Of a DNA stretch of 64,000 nt, positions 1 to 8,333 are shown one piece after another. Under the pieces are notes generated by a model. It was not told the DNA's origin and searched no databases. It saw only the letters and a list, made by a program, of their open reading frames with translations. Every line of letters starts with the position of its first letter. The stretch's first letter is position 1. Both the position numbers and the translations under genes were made by a program. The DNA is from Acidobacteria bacterium 13_1_20CM_3_53_8 (lineage in GTDB: Bacteria; Acidobacteriota; Blastocatellia; Pyrinomonadales; Pyrinomonadaceae), in NCBI GenBank assembly GCA_001920415.1, contig MNJR01000023.1, forward strand, positions 1 to 64,000. The letters are read 5' to 3'.

Positions 1-375
1 CATGCCGGGGACAATCCAGTTCATAGCCGTAACGAGCGCGCTTGGCTTGAGCGAGTGAAACTCTACAGGAATATTTTTCTTGCTAAACTCTCCGTCAATC
101 TCCTGCTGTGCGGCCTCGCTCGTTACTATGGCCTGAGCCACAGAACCATCGGCTGACGTGACGGTCAACGTCTCGCCGTCAACGCTCAAGGAAACTACGC
201 TGGACGATTCGCCTACGGCGTGAAGTTCCGTATAGTTAATCGTGCGCACGGGAGCGCGGTGACGCTGATAGAAAGTGATTAGACTCGCAGCGGCGAGGAG
301 CAGAATGAGTCCAAGAGCCACTGTGATGCTCAATTTCGGCGAGCGTGGGAGCAATCGTGCAATAGGGGACGGCAT
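1..375 (-). CDS. FtsH-like membrane protease, N-terminal fragment (runs off window)
   Basis: An open frame from an ATG at 375 runs to the window edge without a stop (125 codons). After a short basic N-terminus there is one hydrophobic segment (about residues 15-36), followed by a soluble stretch with INYTELH, a beta-type VVSLSVDGETLTV run and a KNIPVEFHS run. That order (one membrane helix, then a small extracytoplasmic domain starting near Y-T/S-E-L/F) is how FtsH zinc metalloproteases begin. The AAA ATPase and HExxH protease domains would lie outside the window, so the call rests on the N-terminal pattern only. An unrelated membrane-anchored protein remains possible. Confidence 0.5.
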   Translation of the reverse strand, partial: MPSPIARLLPRSPKLSITVALGLILLLAAASLITFYQRHRAPVRTINYTELHAVGESSSVVSLSVDGETLTVTSADGSVAQAIVTSEAAQQEIDGEFSKKNIPVEFHSLKPSALVTAMNWIVPGM

Positions 376-1003
376 AAAAATCTCCAGAAAGTTTTATAGA
401 CTGTTCGGGGGCGAAGTCCTCAAGCGTAAAATCAATTGATTGAAGTATCGTGGTTGAGAAAAGTTAGCGGCTAGGGTAAGAACAACACAACTGGATGTGC
501 CCGGAAAACCCTTTCCAATCGAACCGGCGTGGGCGACCTTCTAGAAGGTCTCACGCAAATTACACTTTAGCAGCAGGCAGAGAGATTAGTCCAGCAAATA
601 GTAGGAATTTTAGACCCAAAACCATTTCGAGGTCTTTCCCTCTGAGGCAGCTAAAGCAGTGAGCGGCCAACTCGCTTCAACGCTCTCTCGGATGAGCGCG
701 CACGCCTTTCGGTTGGCTGTTTTTACGCTCAATTATCCAATGATTAATCTGCTGCTCTAAATCAAAACACGGGCGTCAAAACTTTGGCTGCGATTTCCAT
801 ACAAGAAGAGCTTAATTATTTGACCGAAAAGGTCTAAATCGCAAACTCCTTTCTGCCCGTAAAACCTGTTGATTAAAGACTTAGAGCCTTGAGCGGCTTC
901 GTTACGACTATGCTGGCACGGCCATTGCCATGTTAGGGAGCAAGGTTGACGGGAACCTTTTAGGGGTTGGCAGACGAATTTTTGAACAAAAGGAGACGGC
1001 GAA
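376..1003. other. Intergenic region, 628 bases
   Basis: Lies between the divergent FtsH-like fragment and the first Lmo0937-like gene. Apart from the sigma54-type promoter at 914-929 I see no gene, long hairpin or repeat. The long minus-strand frame that enters here only mirrors the microprotein gene. Confidence 0.6.
914..929 (+). promoter_or_regulatory. Sigma54 (RpoN) type -24/-12 promoter
   Basis: The bases TGGCACGGCCATTGCC match the RpoN consensus TGGCACG-N4-TTGC, with GG (915-916) and GC (927-928) separated by exactly 10 bases. Transcription would start near 940, about 65 bases before the ATG of the microprotein at 1004. No activator-binding site was identified. Confidence 0.6.
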
Positions 1004-1150
1004 ATGCTTTGGACAATTCTGGTGATTCTTCTGGTCTTGTGGCTTATTGGCCTAGTGGCGCACATCGGTGGTGGACTCATACACTTGCTGCTGGTCGTAG
1101 CGCTCATCGTTTTCGTGATTAACCTGCTCACAGGACGCCGCACGGTTTAA
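1004..1150 (+). CDS. Lmo0937-family (DUF5670) membrane microprotein, copy 1
   Basis: A 48-residue protein, almost entirely hydrophobic, with two predicted membrane helices separated by a glycine/histidine turn (HIGGGLIH) and a basic end TGRRTV. These are the features of the Lmo0937 family (DUF5670), found singly or in tandem in many soil bacteria; function unknown. A strong ribosome site (aaaaggagacg) lies 6-13 bases before the ATG. It is paralogous to the gene at 1255 (same MLWTILVILL start and LLTGRRTV end). A sigma54-type promoter lies upstream, so expression may respond to stress or nitrogen state; that is inference. Confidence 0.85.
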   Translation: MLWTILVILLVLWLIGLVAHIGGGLIHLLLVVALIVFVINLLTGRRTV

Positions 1151-1254
1151 GACTAAGCGCGGCACGGATGGCCTTGGCCCGAACAAGCGGGCTAAAATTG
1201 TGAGCTTGAGTTTTAGGGGATTAATGGCTGTCGCTTGAAAAGGGGAGGACGAAT

Positions 1255-1404
1255 ATGCTTTGGACGATTCTTGTAATTCTACTGATCTTGTGGTTGCTAG
1301 GTCTTGTTAGCGGCTACACCGTCGGTGGATTCATACACCTGCTGCTTGTACTGGCGCTGGTCATCTTCGTGATTAATCTTCTGACCGGACGCCGCACAGT
1401 TTAA
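1255..1404 (+). CDS. Lmo0937-family (DUF5670) membrane microprotein, copy 2
   Basis: A 49-residue tandem paralogue of the preceding gene, again two hydrophobic helices around a GYTVGGFIH turn and the same TGRRTV terminus. Its ribosome site ggggagg precedes the ATG. A 104-base gap separates the copies and holds no clear promoter of its own. The pair ends in the hairpin at 1444-1486. Conservation of the start and end of both copies, with drift in the middle, argues that both are translated. Confidence 0.85.
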   Translation: MLWTILVILLILWLLGLVSGYTVGGFIHLLLVLALVIFVINLLTGRRTV

Positions 1405-1443
1405 GGTAACTGAACCGAGATCGGATTTTTGGGGCAATAACTT

Positions 1444-1486
1444 GAAGATGGGGATGCAACCGTTGCGGGTTGTCATCCCCATCTTC
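1444..1486. terminator. Hairpin between convergent genes
   Basis: A 13-base perfect stem, GAAGATGGGGATG pairing with CATCCCCATCTTC, encloses an inner CAACC/GGTTG stem. It lies between the second microprotein gene and the convergent peptidase gene. Neither side has a long T run, so it may be a weak bidirectional terminator. Confidence 0.55.
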
Positions 1487-1488
1487 GC

Positions 1489-3312
1489 TTAAAAATCTGA
1501 AAGTAGATTCGAATCAAGAGGCGTTATGACGCGCCCGACCGGGTAAAGATTCTTCCGCGCATCGTTGTAAGGCGAGCGCTCGTAGAAGAATTGCAGCCTT
1601 TCGCGTGGGCTTGCTGCGAAATGCGTATCGGTTGCTACGCGCTGCTCAAATTCGCGTCGCAAGGCAGGGTCATTTGCCAGCATCTCTCGCGCCAGCCTTT
1701 CTATCACGTAATCTTCGCCATACTCCTTCTGCTCGAATATAGCATTGAAAAATCCCCACGCTACGAAAGAATCAGGCCCGTCTGGTTCAAGCAAGTGAAC
1801 CGCAACGTGCGCTGCGGGTTGTGCCATTGGAACGATAACGGAGCCTGCTGGAAATAATCTTCGCTCGCGAACTAGATTGCTTTTGTAGGTTGGTTGAAAG
1901 CGTCCCTCAAAAGGCGCGCTCGCCCATTTCACATCGCTGAACCTGTAGCTTTCAACTTCAAACGTCGTGTTCGTTCCAAGCCTCTTCAAGTTAAGACCGT
2001 GAGCTTCTAAAACATCTATCACGCTTTTCCATTGCGGCGGGACGATGTAGTAGAGGGGCGGCGCGACAGCAGCCGAAACTTTCATGTCATCGAAGAGAGG
2101 AATCGTTAGGTCAACGGGTCGCGTATCGAATACTACGCGCACAGCGCCTGAGATTTCACTCAACTCTCTGTGAGATTCAACGCCCTTGAGATGGAACGGA
2201 ACGGAATTTTCAGTAAGCGAAAACTGTAGGGGATACTTTTGGGCAGGATCATATTTTCGCCCGGCTTCAACTGTTTCCCTGTCCGCCTCCTGAACAGCCC
2301 GCAGCAAGCTTTGAGTGTCGCGGTTTACTTCCTCCAAAGTAAAACGCAGCAGGTCGTAAGTGCCGCGCACGCGCGTGCGATAGTTCTTGAGCATGTGCGT
2401 CTCAATCAACAAGCCGGGGCGATTCCTCAAGGGCGTATAGCCCGCAGAGAATCTTGGTGTTTGCAGGAAGCCAACTATACCAAGACTTAAATCGCGGTTG
2501 TCACGAAACTCCATATAGGGCGCAAGCAGATTCCCTGCGGCCTCAGTCGCCGGAACAATTTTTGTGTCGAATGCAACGCGCTCCCACGCGAGCACAGAAG
2601 GCGGCGCGTTCTCGTGATGCTCGTATTGATAGGTCACATTGTAGCGATAATCAGCCCCGTCCGTGACATGGCAATCAATGAACAGATCAGGATTCCACTC
2701 AGTCCAGAGCCGCAGCCACGCGCGAGTCTCCGGCGCGTCGGCCTTCATGTAATCGCGGTTCAGATTAAGATTCTCGGCTGTAGTGCGCCAGCCCATCTCG
2801 GCTGGCCCGTTCTGATTGATTCGATTGTACGGGCCAAAGCGCTCGTGCCCATCCGTGTTGTAAATCGGAATAAATAGCAGAACGACGTGATCCAGCAGGC
2901 TGAGCCGAGTTTTGGTAATCGCAATATCGCGCAACAAAGCAAGGCCAGCATCCTTTCCATCAGACTCGCCGGCATGAATGCAAGCCTGAATCAACACGAC
3001 TGCTTTTCCCGCGCGTCTAGCAGCGTCTGGCGTGAAAGTGCCGCCGCTTGCAGCAACGAGCAGCGGCAAATCTCTTCCCTCGCCGCTTCTACCAAAGGTC
3101 ATGTAGCGAATTAAGTTGGACGCCGCCGCAAGCTTCTTGCTGAATGCAATTGTCTCTTCGTAACGCGGCGTCTCTCGATAGTCGGTTCGTTCAGTATAGG
3201 TCTGCCATTCGGGCGGCACGGGCAGTGAAGGACTTTGAGCCATAATCTCCGTTGAGAAAGTTGAAATCAGAAACAGTACCAAGCTGTAAGAGATAAGCGC
3301 ATATGAACGCAT
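1489..3312 (-). CDS. Secreted M14-family zinc metallocarboxypeptidase
   Basis: 607 residues with a signal peptide (hydrophobic to about residue 24, then AQS). The M14 zinc site is visible as H113-x-x-E116 in CIHAGESDGKD and H215 in FIDCHVTDG, and the likely catalytic glutamate as E304 in LLIETHMLKN. The family removes C-terminal residues from peptides or trims cell-wall peptides; here probably periplasmic or extracellular. The C-terminal 250 residues form an extra domain of unknown fold, as in many acidobacterial M14 proteins. A GGAG ribosome site lies before the ATG and a good promoter at 3371-3399. It is divergent from another secreted peptidase, which suggests peptide scavenging. Confidence 0.85.
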   Translation of the reverse strand: MRSYALISYSLVLFLISTFSTEIMAQSPSLPVPPEWQTYTERTDYRETPRYEETIAFSKKLAAASNLIRYMTFGRSGEGRDLPLLVAASGGTFTPDAARRAGKAVVLIQACIHAGESDGKDAGLALLRDIAITKTRLSLLDHVVLLFIPIYNTDGHERFGPYNRINQNGPAEMGWRTTAENLNLNRDYMKADAPETRAWLRLWTEWNPDLFIDCHVTDGADYRYNVTYQYEHHENAPPSVLAWERVAFDTKIVPATEAAGNLLAPYMEFRDNRDLSLGIVGFLQTPRFSAGYTPLRNRPGLLIETHMLKNYRTRVRGTYDLLRFTLEEVNRDTQSLLRAVQEADRETVEAGRKYDPAQKYPLQFSLTENSVPFHLKGVESHRELSEISGAVRVVFDTRPVDLTIPLFDDMKVSAAVAPPLYYIVPPQWKSVIDVLEAHGLNLKRLGTNTTFEVESYRFSDVKWASAPFEGRFQPTYKSNLVRERRLFPAGSVIVPMAQPAAHVAVHLLEPDGPDSFVAWGFFNAIFEQKEYGEDYVIERLAREMLANDPALRREFEQRVATDTHFAASPRERLQFFYERSPYNDARKNLYPVGRVITPLDSNLLSDF

Positions 3313-3370
3313 CAGATTTCTCCAGGCCGAAGAAGATAAGTTATAGCAATTCTCGGAAGAAGGATACTAC

Positions 3371-3399
3371 ATTATACCCCGCATCTATTGACAGGTCAG
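3371..3399 (-). promoter_or_regulatory. Sigma70-type promoter for the M14 peptidase
   Basis: On the minus strand the -35 hexamer CTGACC (3394-3399) and a perfect TATAAT (3371-3376) are 17 bases apart, about 60 bases before the peptidase ATG. The -35 end coincides with a short remnant of the CAGTACCGCCTG repeat family. Confidence 0.6.
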
Positions 3400-3411
3400 T
3401 ACCGCCTGAGG

Positions 3412-3540
3412 AAAGGCAAAAGTAAAAAGGTAAAAGGTAAAAGGAAGGCTGAAACCATCTTTAATTAAAAAGATTGGCTTCTCCCTAACGTTTGCCTTTT
3501 TACTTTTACCTTTTGCCTTTCCTTTGCCTTCCCTTTGCCT
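3412..3540. repeat. Heptamer inverted repeat, AAAGGTA family, copy B1
   Basis: The left arm is made of 7-base units (AGTAAAA, AGGTAAA, AGGTAAA) and the right arm of the complementary TTTTACT, TTTACCT, TTTGCCT units. A loop with TTAATTAAAAAGATTGGC lies between them. This loop is nearly identical in the copy at 63509. It sits between two divergently transcribed genes, so it is not simply a terminator. Confidence 0.85.
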
Positions 3541-3608
3541 CATTCGCCGCGCATGATGCACAATTGGAATGGTGCTGTGATAGCAAATTTCTTGTTCTGA
3601 GGTTTTGA

Positions 3609-5363
3609 ATGTTCTTTCGCCCCGATGCTCGTCGCATCATCTTCTATATTTTAATCCTGGCAATTTTTGCCGGAAACGTTTCTTCGTTTCCCAACTCTCT
3701 ACCTTCTGAGAACACCAGCAACGTCGTTAGACTCGATTCGCATAATAGGATGCTGGGGCCGCCCCCCCCGCGCCCGCCTCGCACCTATGACATGCAGCAC
3801 TACACGCTTCGCTCGCGCTTCGACGTTGCGAACAGAGTCTTGATTGGCGACGAAACGGTCGCGCTGAAACCCATTGCCGCCGGGTTCAAATCTTTCGACC
3901 TTGATGCTTCGGCAATGCAAGTGGAATCCGTTACTATTGACGGAAGCAACAAGCAGCTTCAATGGACGCAGCCGCCCGACCACCTCTCAATCACTTTGGA
4001 TCGCGCTTACGAGCCAGCGGAAACCATTAGCGTCAATATCAAGTATCGCGCGACCTCGCAGCAGCGCGGGCTTTTCTTTATACAGCAGGGCAGCGCAGGC
4101 AAAGCGGGCGCGCAGAACGTTCAAATCTGGACGCAGGGCGAGCCGGAAGACAGTCACTTGTGGTTCCCCTGCTACGACTTTCCTGATGACAAGGCTACTA
4201 GCGAGCAGTACATCACAACGGGCGCGAATCAGGTAGCCATCTCGAACGGCCAGCTATTGGAGACCGCTAATAACGACGACGGCACGCATACGTTTCACTG
4301 GAAGATGGACGTGCCGCATTCCAGCTATTTGACTTCATTCGTCGTGGGCGACTATGTAAAGCTCACGGATACATATAAAAATGTATCGGTCGAATACTAC
4401 ACTTATCATGGGACTGAAGCGCAGGCGCGTCGTTCGTTCTCGAAGACGCCGCAGGTGATGGAGCTTTACAGCCGACTTCTCAACTACGAATATCCTTACA
4501 CGCGCTACTCGCAGACAATCGTCTCGCACTTCGTCTTCGGCGGGATGGAGAACATCACTTCTACAACGCAGGCAGACACGGAGATTCTGCGCAACGTCCC
4601 GGATGAATCTCCTTTCTCGCCGAACATTCTGGTCGCGCACGAGCTTGCGCATAGCTGGTTCGGCAATCTAGTGACATGCAAGAACTGGGCGAACCTGTGG
4701 CTCAACGAAGGCTTCGCAACTTTCATGGAGGCCGTCTTCATTGAATCCCAGCGCGGTCGTGATGCTTATCTGACGGAGATGCGCAGCAACCAGTACAGCT
4801 ATTTCGATGAGGACGAAGTGAAATACAGGCGACCGCTTGTGTACGACCGTTATCAAACGCCAAACGATCTGCTGGACACGACCACATACAAGAAGGGCGC
4901 GTTCGTCATACACATGCTGCGCGAGCAGGTCGGAGACGAAATTTTCTGGAAGGCGCTGAATCGTTACTTGAATAAGTACAAATATCAGGTTGTTGATTCA
5001 TCGGACTTGCAGAAAGTTTTTGAAGAGACTTCCGGGCAGAAGTTGGATTGGTTCTTTGACCAGTGGGTCTATAAAGCTGGCTATCCTGAATTGCGTGTGC
5101 GAACGAGTTACGACGAACGAAGAAGGCAGCTAATAATGGACATTGAGCAAACACAGCAGGCCGACGATATTACTCCCGCAGTCTTCCGCCTGCCCGTTGA
5201 CGTTGACATCATCACAGCAAGCGGTACGGTCACAAAGCGCATAGAGATTACACAGCGCACAGAGCGATTCACTTTCGATTCAGACACGAGACCGCAGGCA
5301 GTTGATTTCGACCGCAGCCTCAGAATCATGAAGAAAATTGACCTGCAACAACCAGCGGCGTAA
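3609..5363 (+). CDS. Secreted M1-family aminopeptidase
   Basis: 584 residues with an N-terminal signal (hydrophobic residues about 10-22). The gluzincin site HELAH is at residues 344-348, followed 18 residues later by E367 in NEGFAT. The substrate-binding GGMEN (a GAMEN variant) is at about 311-315. These define M1 aminopeptidases, which release N-terminal residues from peptides using one zinc. The N-terminal beta saddle domain is present, and the protein ends shortly after the catalytic helical region, so it lacks the long C-terminal domain of PepN; this is the short bacterial form. Divergent from the M14 peptidase across repeat B1. Confidence 0.93.
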   Translation: MFFRPDARRIIFYILILAIFAGNVSSFPNSLPSENTSNVVRLDSHNRMLGPPPPRPPRTYDMQHYTLRSRFDVANRVLIGDETVALKPIAAGFKSFDLDASAMQVESVTIDGSNKQLQWTQPPDHLSITLDRAYEPAETISVNIKYRATSQQRGLFFIQQGSAGKAGAQNVQIWTQGEPEDSHLWFPCYDFPDDKATSEQYITTGANQVAISNGQLLETANNDDGTHTFHWKMDVPHSSYLTSFVVGDYVKLTDTYKNVSVEYYTYHGTEAQARRSFSKTPQVMELYSRLLNYEYPYTRYSQTIVSHFVFGGMENITSTTQADTEILRNVPDESPFSPNILVAHELAHSWFGNLVTCKNWANLWLNEGFATFMEAVFIESQRGRDAYLTEMRSNQYSYFDEDEVKYRRPLVYDRYQTPNDLLDTTTYKKGAFVIHMLREQVGDEIFWKALNRYLNKYKYQVVDSSDLQKVFEETSGQKLDWFFDQWVYKAGYPELRVRTSYDERRRQLIMDIEQTQQADDITPAVFRLPVDVDIITASGTVTKRIEITQRTERFTFDSDTRPQAVDFDRSLRIMKKIDLQQPAA

Positions 5364-5366
5364 AGA

Positions 5367-5503
5367 AGTCAAAAGTAAAAAGGTAAAAGGCAAAAGTGAA
5401 GAGGATGAAAGCAATGCTATTACTCTTTCTCTCTTAATCTTAAAAATTGGCTTCCCCTCACTTTTGCCTTTTTACTTTTACCTTTTGCCTTTCCTTTGCC
5501 TTC
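5367..5503. repeat. Heptamer inverted repeat, AAAGGTA family, copy B2
   Basis: Left arm AAAGTAAAAAGGTAAAAGG, right arm of TTTGCCT/TTTTACT/TTTACCT units ending TTTGCCTTCG. It fills the whole gap between the M1 peptidase stop and the stop of the convergent zinc-ribbon gene at 5505. Confidence 0.85.
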
Positions 5504-5504
5504 G

Positions 5505-5678
5505 CTATCTCTCTCGAAGCGTCTTACCGCATGATCTACAGACCACGCGGCGTTTAGCGTTGAGCGTGGCGCAGGCCGTGCAGCGTAGATACATTGTCTT
5601 TGCGAACCAGTTGGTAACGACAGCGCTCGCCGCTAGGATGGCTATGAAAACCGCCGCGCTCAGGAGCGTGTCCCTCAA
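5505..5678 (-). CDS. Small membrane zinc-ribbon protein
   Basis: A 57-residue protein that begins with TTG in a TTGA overlap with the stop of the preceding stress-protein gene, a normal sign of translational coupling. GAGAGG upstream can serve as ribosome site. It has one hydrophobic helix (residues about 5-25), then C-x2-C (CTAC) and C-x2-C (CRSC) about 12 residues apart, a minimal zinc ribbon facing the cytoplasm. I do not recognise a named family. Non-ATG start and small size make it easy to miss; the four cysteines and coupling support it being real. Confidence 0.7.
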   Translation of the reverse strand: MRDTLLSAAVFIAILAASAVVTNWFAKTMYLRCTACATLNAKRRVVCRSCGKTLRER

Positions 5679-6457
5679 CCTTTGTACCTCTCGATCATGC
5701 TCCGATGATAAGCCTGCCCGCGCTTATAGCCGCACTTGAAAGAGTTCTCCGCGCACTCTTCGCCGTATTGTTCGCGCAAGTATTCGCTCGCCTCGTCATA
5801 AGATTTCGCACGAGCGCGCGGGTTAAGCGCCGCTACGAAGCCGCTGCGATACTTTGCCTCGTCCGCCGCCAGATCGCCTCCCTGCCCTCTGTAATGCTCT
5901 GCCTCCGCGTCGCGCAATCCTACCCACCAGCTTTCACGTGCGGCGTCCAGACTCTCTGCGCCTGCCTGAGCCAGAATCGAACGCGTTGCGTCAGCCTGCG
6001 TTCCATCTTCCGCGATAACGACTATGACGGTTCGCCCCTGGCGCAGCGCGTCTTCGTAAATGTAAAGCTCATCGTGCGGAATACCGTCGGCCATATTGCT
6101 TTCGACTTCACTGCCCAAGGCTGCACCCGTAGCCGCACCGCCTGCGCCCAGCAGCGCTGCGCCAAGAAGACCCGCAGCGAAGATTGGGCCAACACCGGGA
6201 ATGACGAGGCTTGCGGCAGCCGCGCCCAAGTGCATTCCTCCTGCGATTCCTAGCGCACCGCCCACAGTTCCACCTATGGCTGAACCCATTCCGGGCTGCT
6301 CGGTTTCGGTTGTGGGCACTTGTGATTCAATCTCCTCCGGCGTTGTGCCGGGCATGAGCAGGTTAATTTTGTCCGCAGAGACGCCAGCCGACATAAGATT
6401 CTGAACTGCGCTCTCGGCCTGCGCGCGGGAACGAAAGATTCCGGCGACGGTTTCCAT
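5675..6457 (-). CDS. General stress protein 17M/YflT-like protein with glycine-zipper segment
   Basis: 260 residues. The first 35 or so (VAGIFRSRAQAESAVQNLMSAG) match the YflT/Gsp17M domain found in heat- and general-stress proteins. Residues about 55-120 are a glycine/alanine-rich hydrophobic stretch (GSAIGGTVGGALG and following), a glycine-zipper able to insert in membranes. The C-terminal 110 residues are acidic and helical, with two cysteines (EECAENSFKCGYK). The strong ribosome site AAGGAGG precedes the ATG. It is followed without gap by the zinc-ribbon gene. Exact role unknown; probably an envelope stress protein. Confidence 0.75.
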   Translation of the reverse strand: METVAGIFRSRAQAESAVQNLMSAGVSADKINLLMPGTTPEEIESQVPTTETEQPGMGSAIGGTVGGALGIAGGMHLGAAAASLVIPGVGPIFAAGLLGAALLGAGGAATGAALGSEVESNMADGIPHDELYIYEDALRQGRTVIVVIAEDGTQADATRSILAQAGAESLDAARESWWVGLRDAEAEHYRGQGGDLAADEAKYRSGFVAALNPRARAKSYDEASEYLREQYGEECAENSFKCGYKRGQAYHRSMIERYKG

Positions 6458-6633
6458 TCTTTAGCCTCCTTAATTTGCTGTCCGGTTTTTCAATTAGTTG
6501 TATAACGATTCGCCTTCTCTTTCAAGTTTATACGTCACTCCCGCGCGAGATGATTGAGTCTGCGGCGCGCGGCGTGTTAAAGTAAGAGTGTTAGAAGTAA
6601 CTCACGGAAAGGCGCTACTGAAATAATTTTTCT

Positions 6634-7005
6634 ATGATAGAAATCATCGAGAAACACTGGCCTATGTCCGAAGGCGACGGCAAGGCTACGCGCAAGAAGA
6701 AGCCGCGCATACTCGCAATCACCACAGACTGTTGCACTGGGTGCGCAGGCTCGCCCGCCTGCATAGAGTATTGCCCGATTGAAGCCTGCATGTTCTGGAT
6801 TCCAGACGAAGACCACCCGCCATTCGGTCGCATAGAGGTTGATCCATATCTCTGCATAGGCTGTCAGAAATGTATAAGCAAAGGGCCGGAGGGCGCGTTT
6901 TTAGATGGCTGCCCGTGGGATGCCATTGAAATGGTTCCTACCGAAAACTGGGAAGCGATGCACGGCGTCACACTGCCTGATGCTCCGCCTCCGCCACCTG
7001 TTTAA
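6634..7005 (+). CDS. 4Fe-4S dicluster ferredoxin
   Basis: 123 residues. Two cluster-binding blocks are seen: CCTGCAGSPACIEYCP and CIGCQKC with a later GCPWDAI. The eight-cysteine layout fits a 2[4Fe-4S] electron carrier, with inserts between cysteines as in oxidoreductase-associated ferredoxins. A proline-rich tail (PDAPPPPPV) ends it. The start is uncertain: the first ATG (6634) has only a distant GGAAAGG, and a second ATG lies at 6664. It is next to the respiratory cluster but points away from it; its partner is unknown. Confidence 0.85.
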   Translation: MIEIIEKHWPMSEGDGKATRKKKPRILAITTDCCTGCAGSPACIEYCPIEACMFWIPDEDHPPFGRIEVDPYLCIGCQKCISKGPEGAFLDGCPWDAIEMVPTENWEAMHGVTLPDAPPPPPV

Positions 7006-7015
7006 AGGGAAAAGT

Positions 7016-7888
7016 TTAGTGAGAATCATCCGAGCGGCGTTTGATGGCATCTGCCGTCACCGCCGCTTGCTTTTTGATTCTATCAGGGATTGACTCGTCA
7101 CCGTTGGCGTAACTCTCAACCAAAGGCAAATCTTCGCTTGCGCCGATGAAAGCCAGTGCGACCAGCGCGCTCTCTATGCTGTCCGTGTCGGGCGCAATTG
7201 AGAATATCTTTTCGTCGGCAGCGACTTGCTCGCCTTCACGCTTTTGTACGACGCTGATTCTGCCCGCGACGGGCGAACGCAGTTCCTGTATCTGCGAATC
7301 ACTGCGCCTGATTCGCGCAAGCAGCGCTCCGACAGTAACCGTTGAGCCTACGGGCAAGACGCTCATCAACCTCCCTTCAACAGGGGCTGCGACATCGAAC
7401 GGCTTCAACATAGAGCGTAGCTCACTTCTTCCGCTTCCATCATTGAAACTGACTAGCGCCGTAGCAGCGTTGCGTCTGACGACCGGCTCTCTGTCAGCAA
7501 GCAATCGCAAGAGCGTCACATGAAACTCTTCGGATTTGGCATCGCCGCCCATGACCCACGCGACCGTTTTACGGATTTCAGTCTCAGGACTATTTGCGAG
7601 CGCGACTATCTGCGGATACCAGCGCCTCACGCTCTCGTCATGCGCGCGCATACGCTCTTCGACTTGCGCGAGCGCGTGCTGTACGTGGCGCGTGTTCTGC
7701 CCGTCTGCAAGGTACTGGCCTATCTCTTCATCGGAAAGGTGACGCCCGAACCAGGTGCCGTACCATGTCAGGAAAGGGACTATGACGAGAAGCGCCGCGA
7801 CGATTACAAGAGGCAGAGACGCGCGGCGTCGCGCCGTCTGCGCGTTTGCTACGACAGAGGTTTCAGAGTTATGCCCGCTCCCTTTCAT
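7016..7888 (-). CDS. Membrane-anchored HEAT-repeat protein with biotinyl/lipoyl-like domain
   Basis: 290 residues from the ATG at 7888 (a GTG one codon earlier is possible). One membrane helix (about residues 25-45, LPLVIVAALLVIVPFLTWYG) is followed by HEAT-type helical repeats (EIRKTVAWVMGG, PVVRRNAATALVSF). Then comes a half-barrel pair typical of biotinyl/lipoyl or HlyD hairpin domains (FDVAAPVEGRLMSVLPVGSTV and LRSPVAGRISVVQKREGEQV), and another helical repeat ends it. No lysine in an MKM-like context is seen, so it is probably not biotinylated. Last gene of the oxidase cluster, 10 bases after the DUF420 gene; likely assembly or scaffolding, by context only. Confidence 0.65.
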   Translation of the reverse strand: MKGSGHNSETSVVANAQTARRRASLPLVIVAALLVIVPFLTWYGTWFGRHLSDEEIGQYLADGQNTRHVQHALAQVEERMRAHDESVRRWYPQIVALANSPETEIRKTVAWVMGGDAKSEEFHVTLLRLLADREPVVRRNAATALVSFNDGSGRSELRSMLKPFDVAAPVEGRLMSVLPVGSTVTVGALLARIRRSDSQIQELRSPVAGRISVVQKREGEQVAADEKIFSIAPDTDSIESALVALAFIGASEDLPLVESYANGDESIPDRIKKQAAVTADAIKRRSDDSH

Positions 7889-7898
7889 CACACGATTC

Positions 7899-8333
7899 TC
7901 AACCTCGCGCAGGAAATAGTTGATAAAGCATAAGGTAAACGATTACGCCAGTGACAGAGACGTAGAGCCAGAGCGGGAAAGTCCAGCGCGCCACGCCCCT
8001 GTGCTGAATGTAGCGACCACGCGCCGCGCGATAAACCGTCAGGAAAACAAGTGGAAGAATTACTATGGCAAGAACCAGATGAGTGAAGAGTATGACCAGA
8101 TAGATTGGGCGAATGATTGGAATGTCAGGGAAGCGCGTTGCGCCGTGATAATAGTGATAGATTAGATATGAAACCAGAAATAGCGCGGACGCTGTGAGCG
8201 CAGCAATCTGGCAGTTGCGATGAGCCACGACCCGCTTTCGCCGTATGAACGTGTACCCTATCACCAGAAGGATTCCGCTCGTAGCGTTAAGGGCAGCGTT
8301 CAAGTGGGGCAAAGCGTAGATGTAATCACTCAT
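7899..8333 (-). CDS. DUF420 (YozB/CtaM-like) oxidase-associated membrane protein
   Basis: 144 residues with four hydrophobic helices and conserved histidines (LPHLNAALN near the start, AHRN, YHYYHG, FTHLVLA). This is the DUF420 pattern; members such as CtaM assist maturation of caa3/aa3 oxidases. Its place in the oxidase cluster fits. It ends 10 bases before the HEAT/lipoyl gene. Repeat A1 lies directly upstream, ending within 3 bases of the ATG region. Confidence 0.85.
   Translation of the reverse strand: MSDYIYALPHLNAALNATSGILLVIGYTFIRRKRVVAHRNCQIAALTASALFLVSYLIYHYYHGATRFPDIPIIRPIYLVILFTHLVLAIVILPLVFLTVYRAARGRYIQHRGVARWTFPLWLYVSVTGVIVYLMLYQLFPARG

Noticed and set aside
757-1143. 128-residue minus-strand frame
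   Set aside because: It lies opposite the first microprotein gene, has basic low-quality protein and no family pattern.
1158-1175. Second sigma54-like site GGCACGGATGGCC before copy 2 of the microprotein
   Set aside because: No GC pair 10 bases after the GG, so the -12 element is missing.
3412-3540. Rho-independent terminator for the B elements
   Set aside because: B1, B3 and B4 lie between divergent gene starts, where no transcript ends.
5705-6253. 182-residue plus-strand frame opposite the stress gene
   Set aside because: Cysteine/arginine-rich shadow; the minus-strand gene has clear domain pattern and ribosome site.
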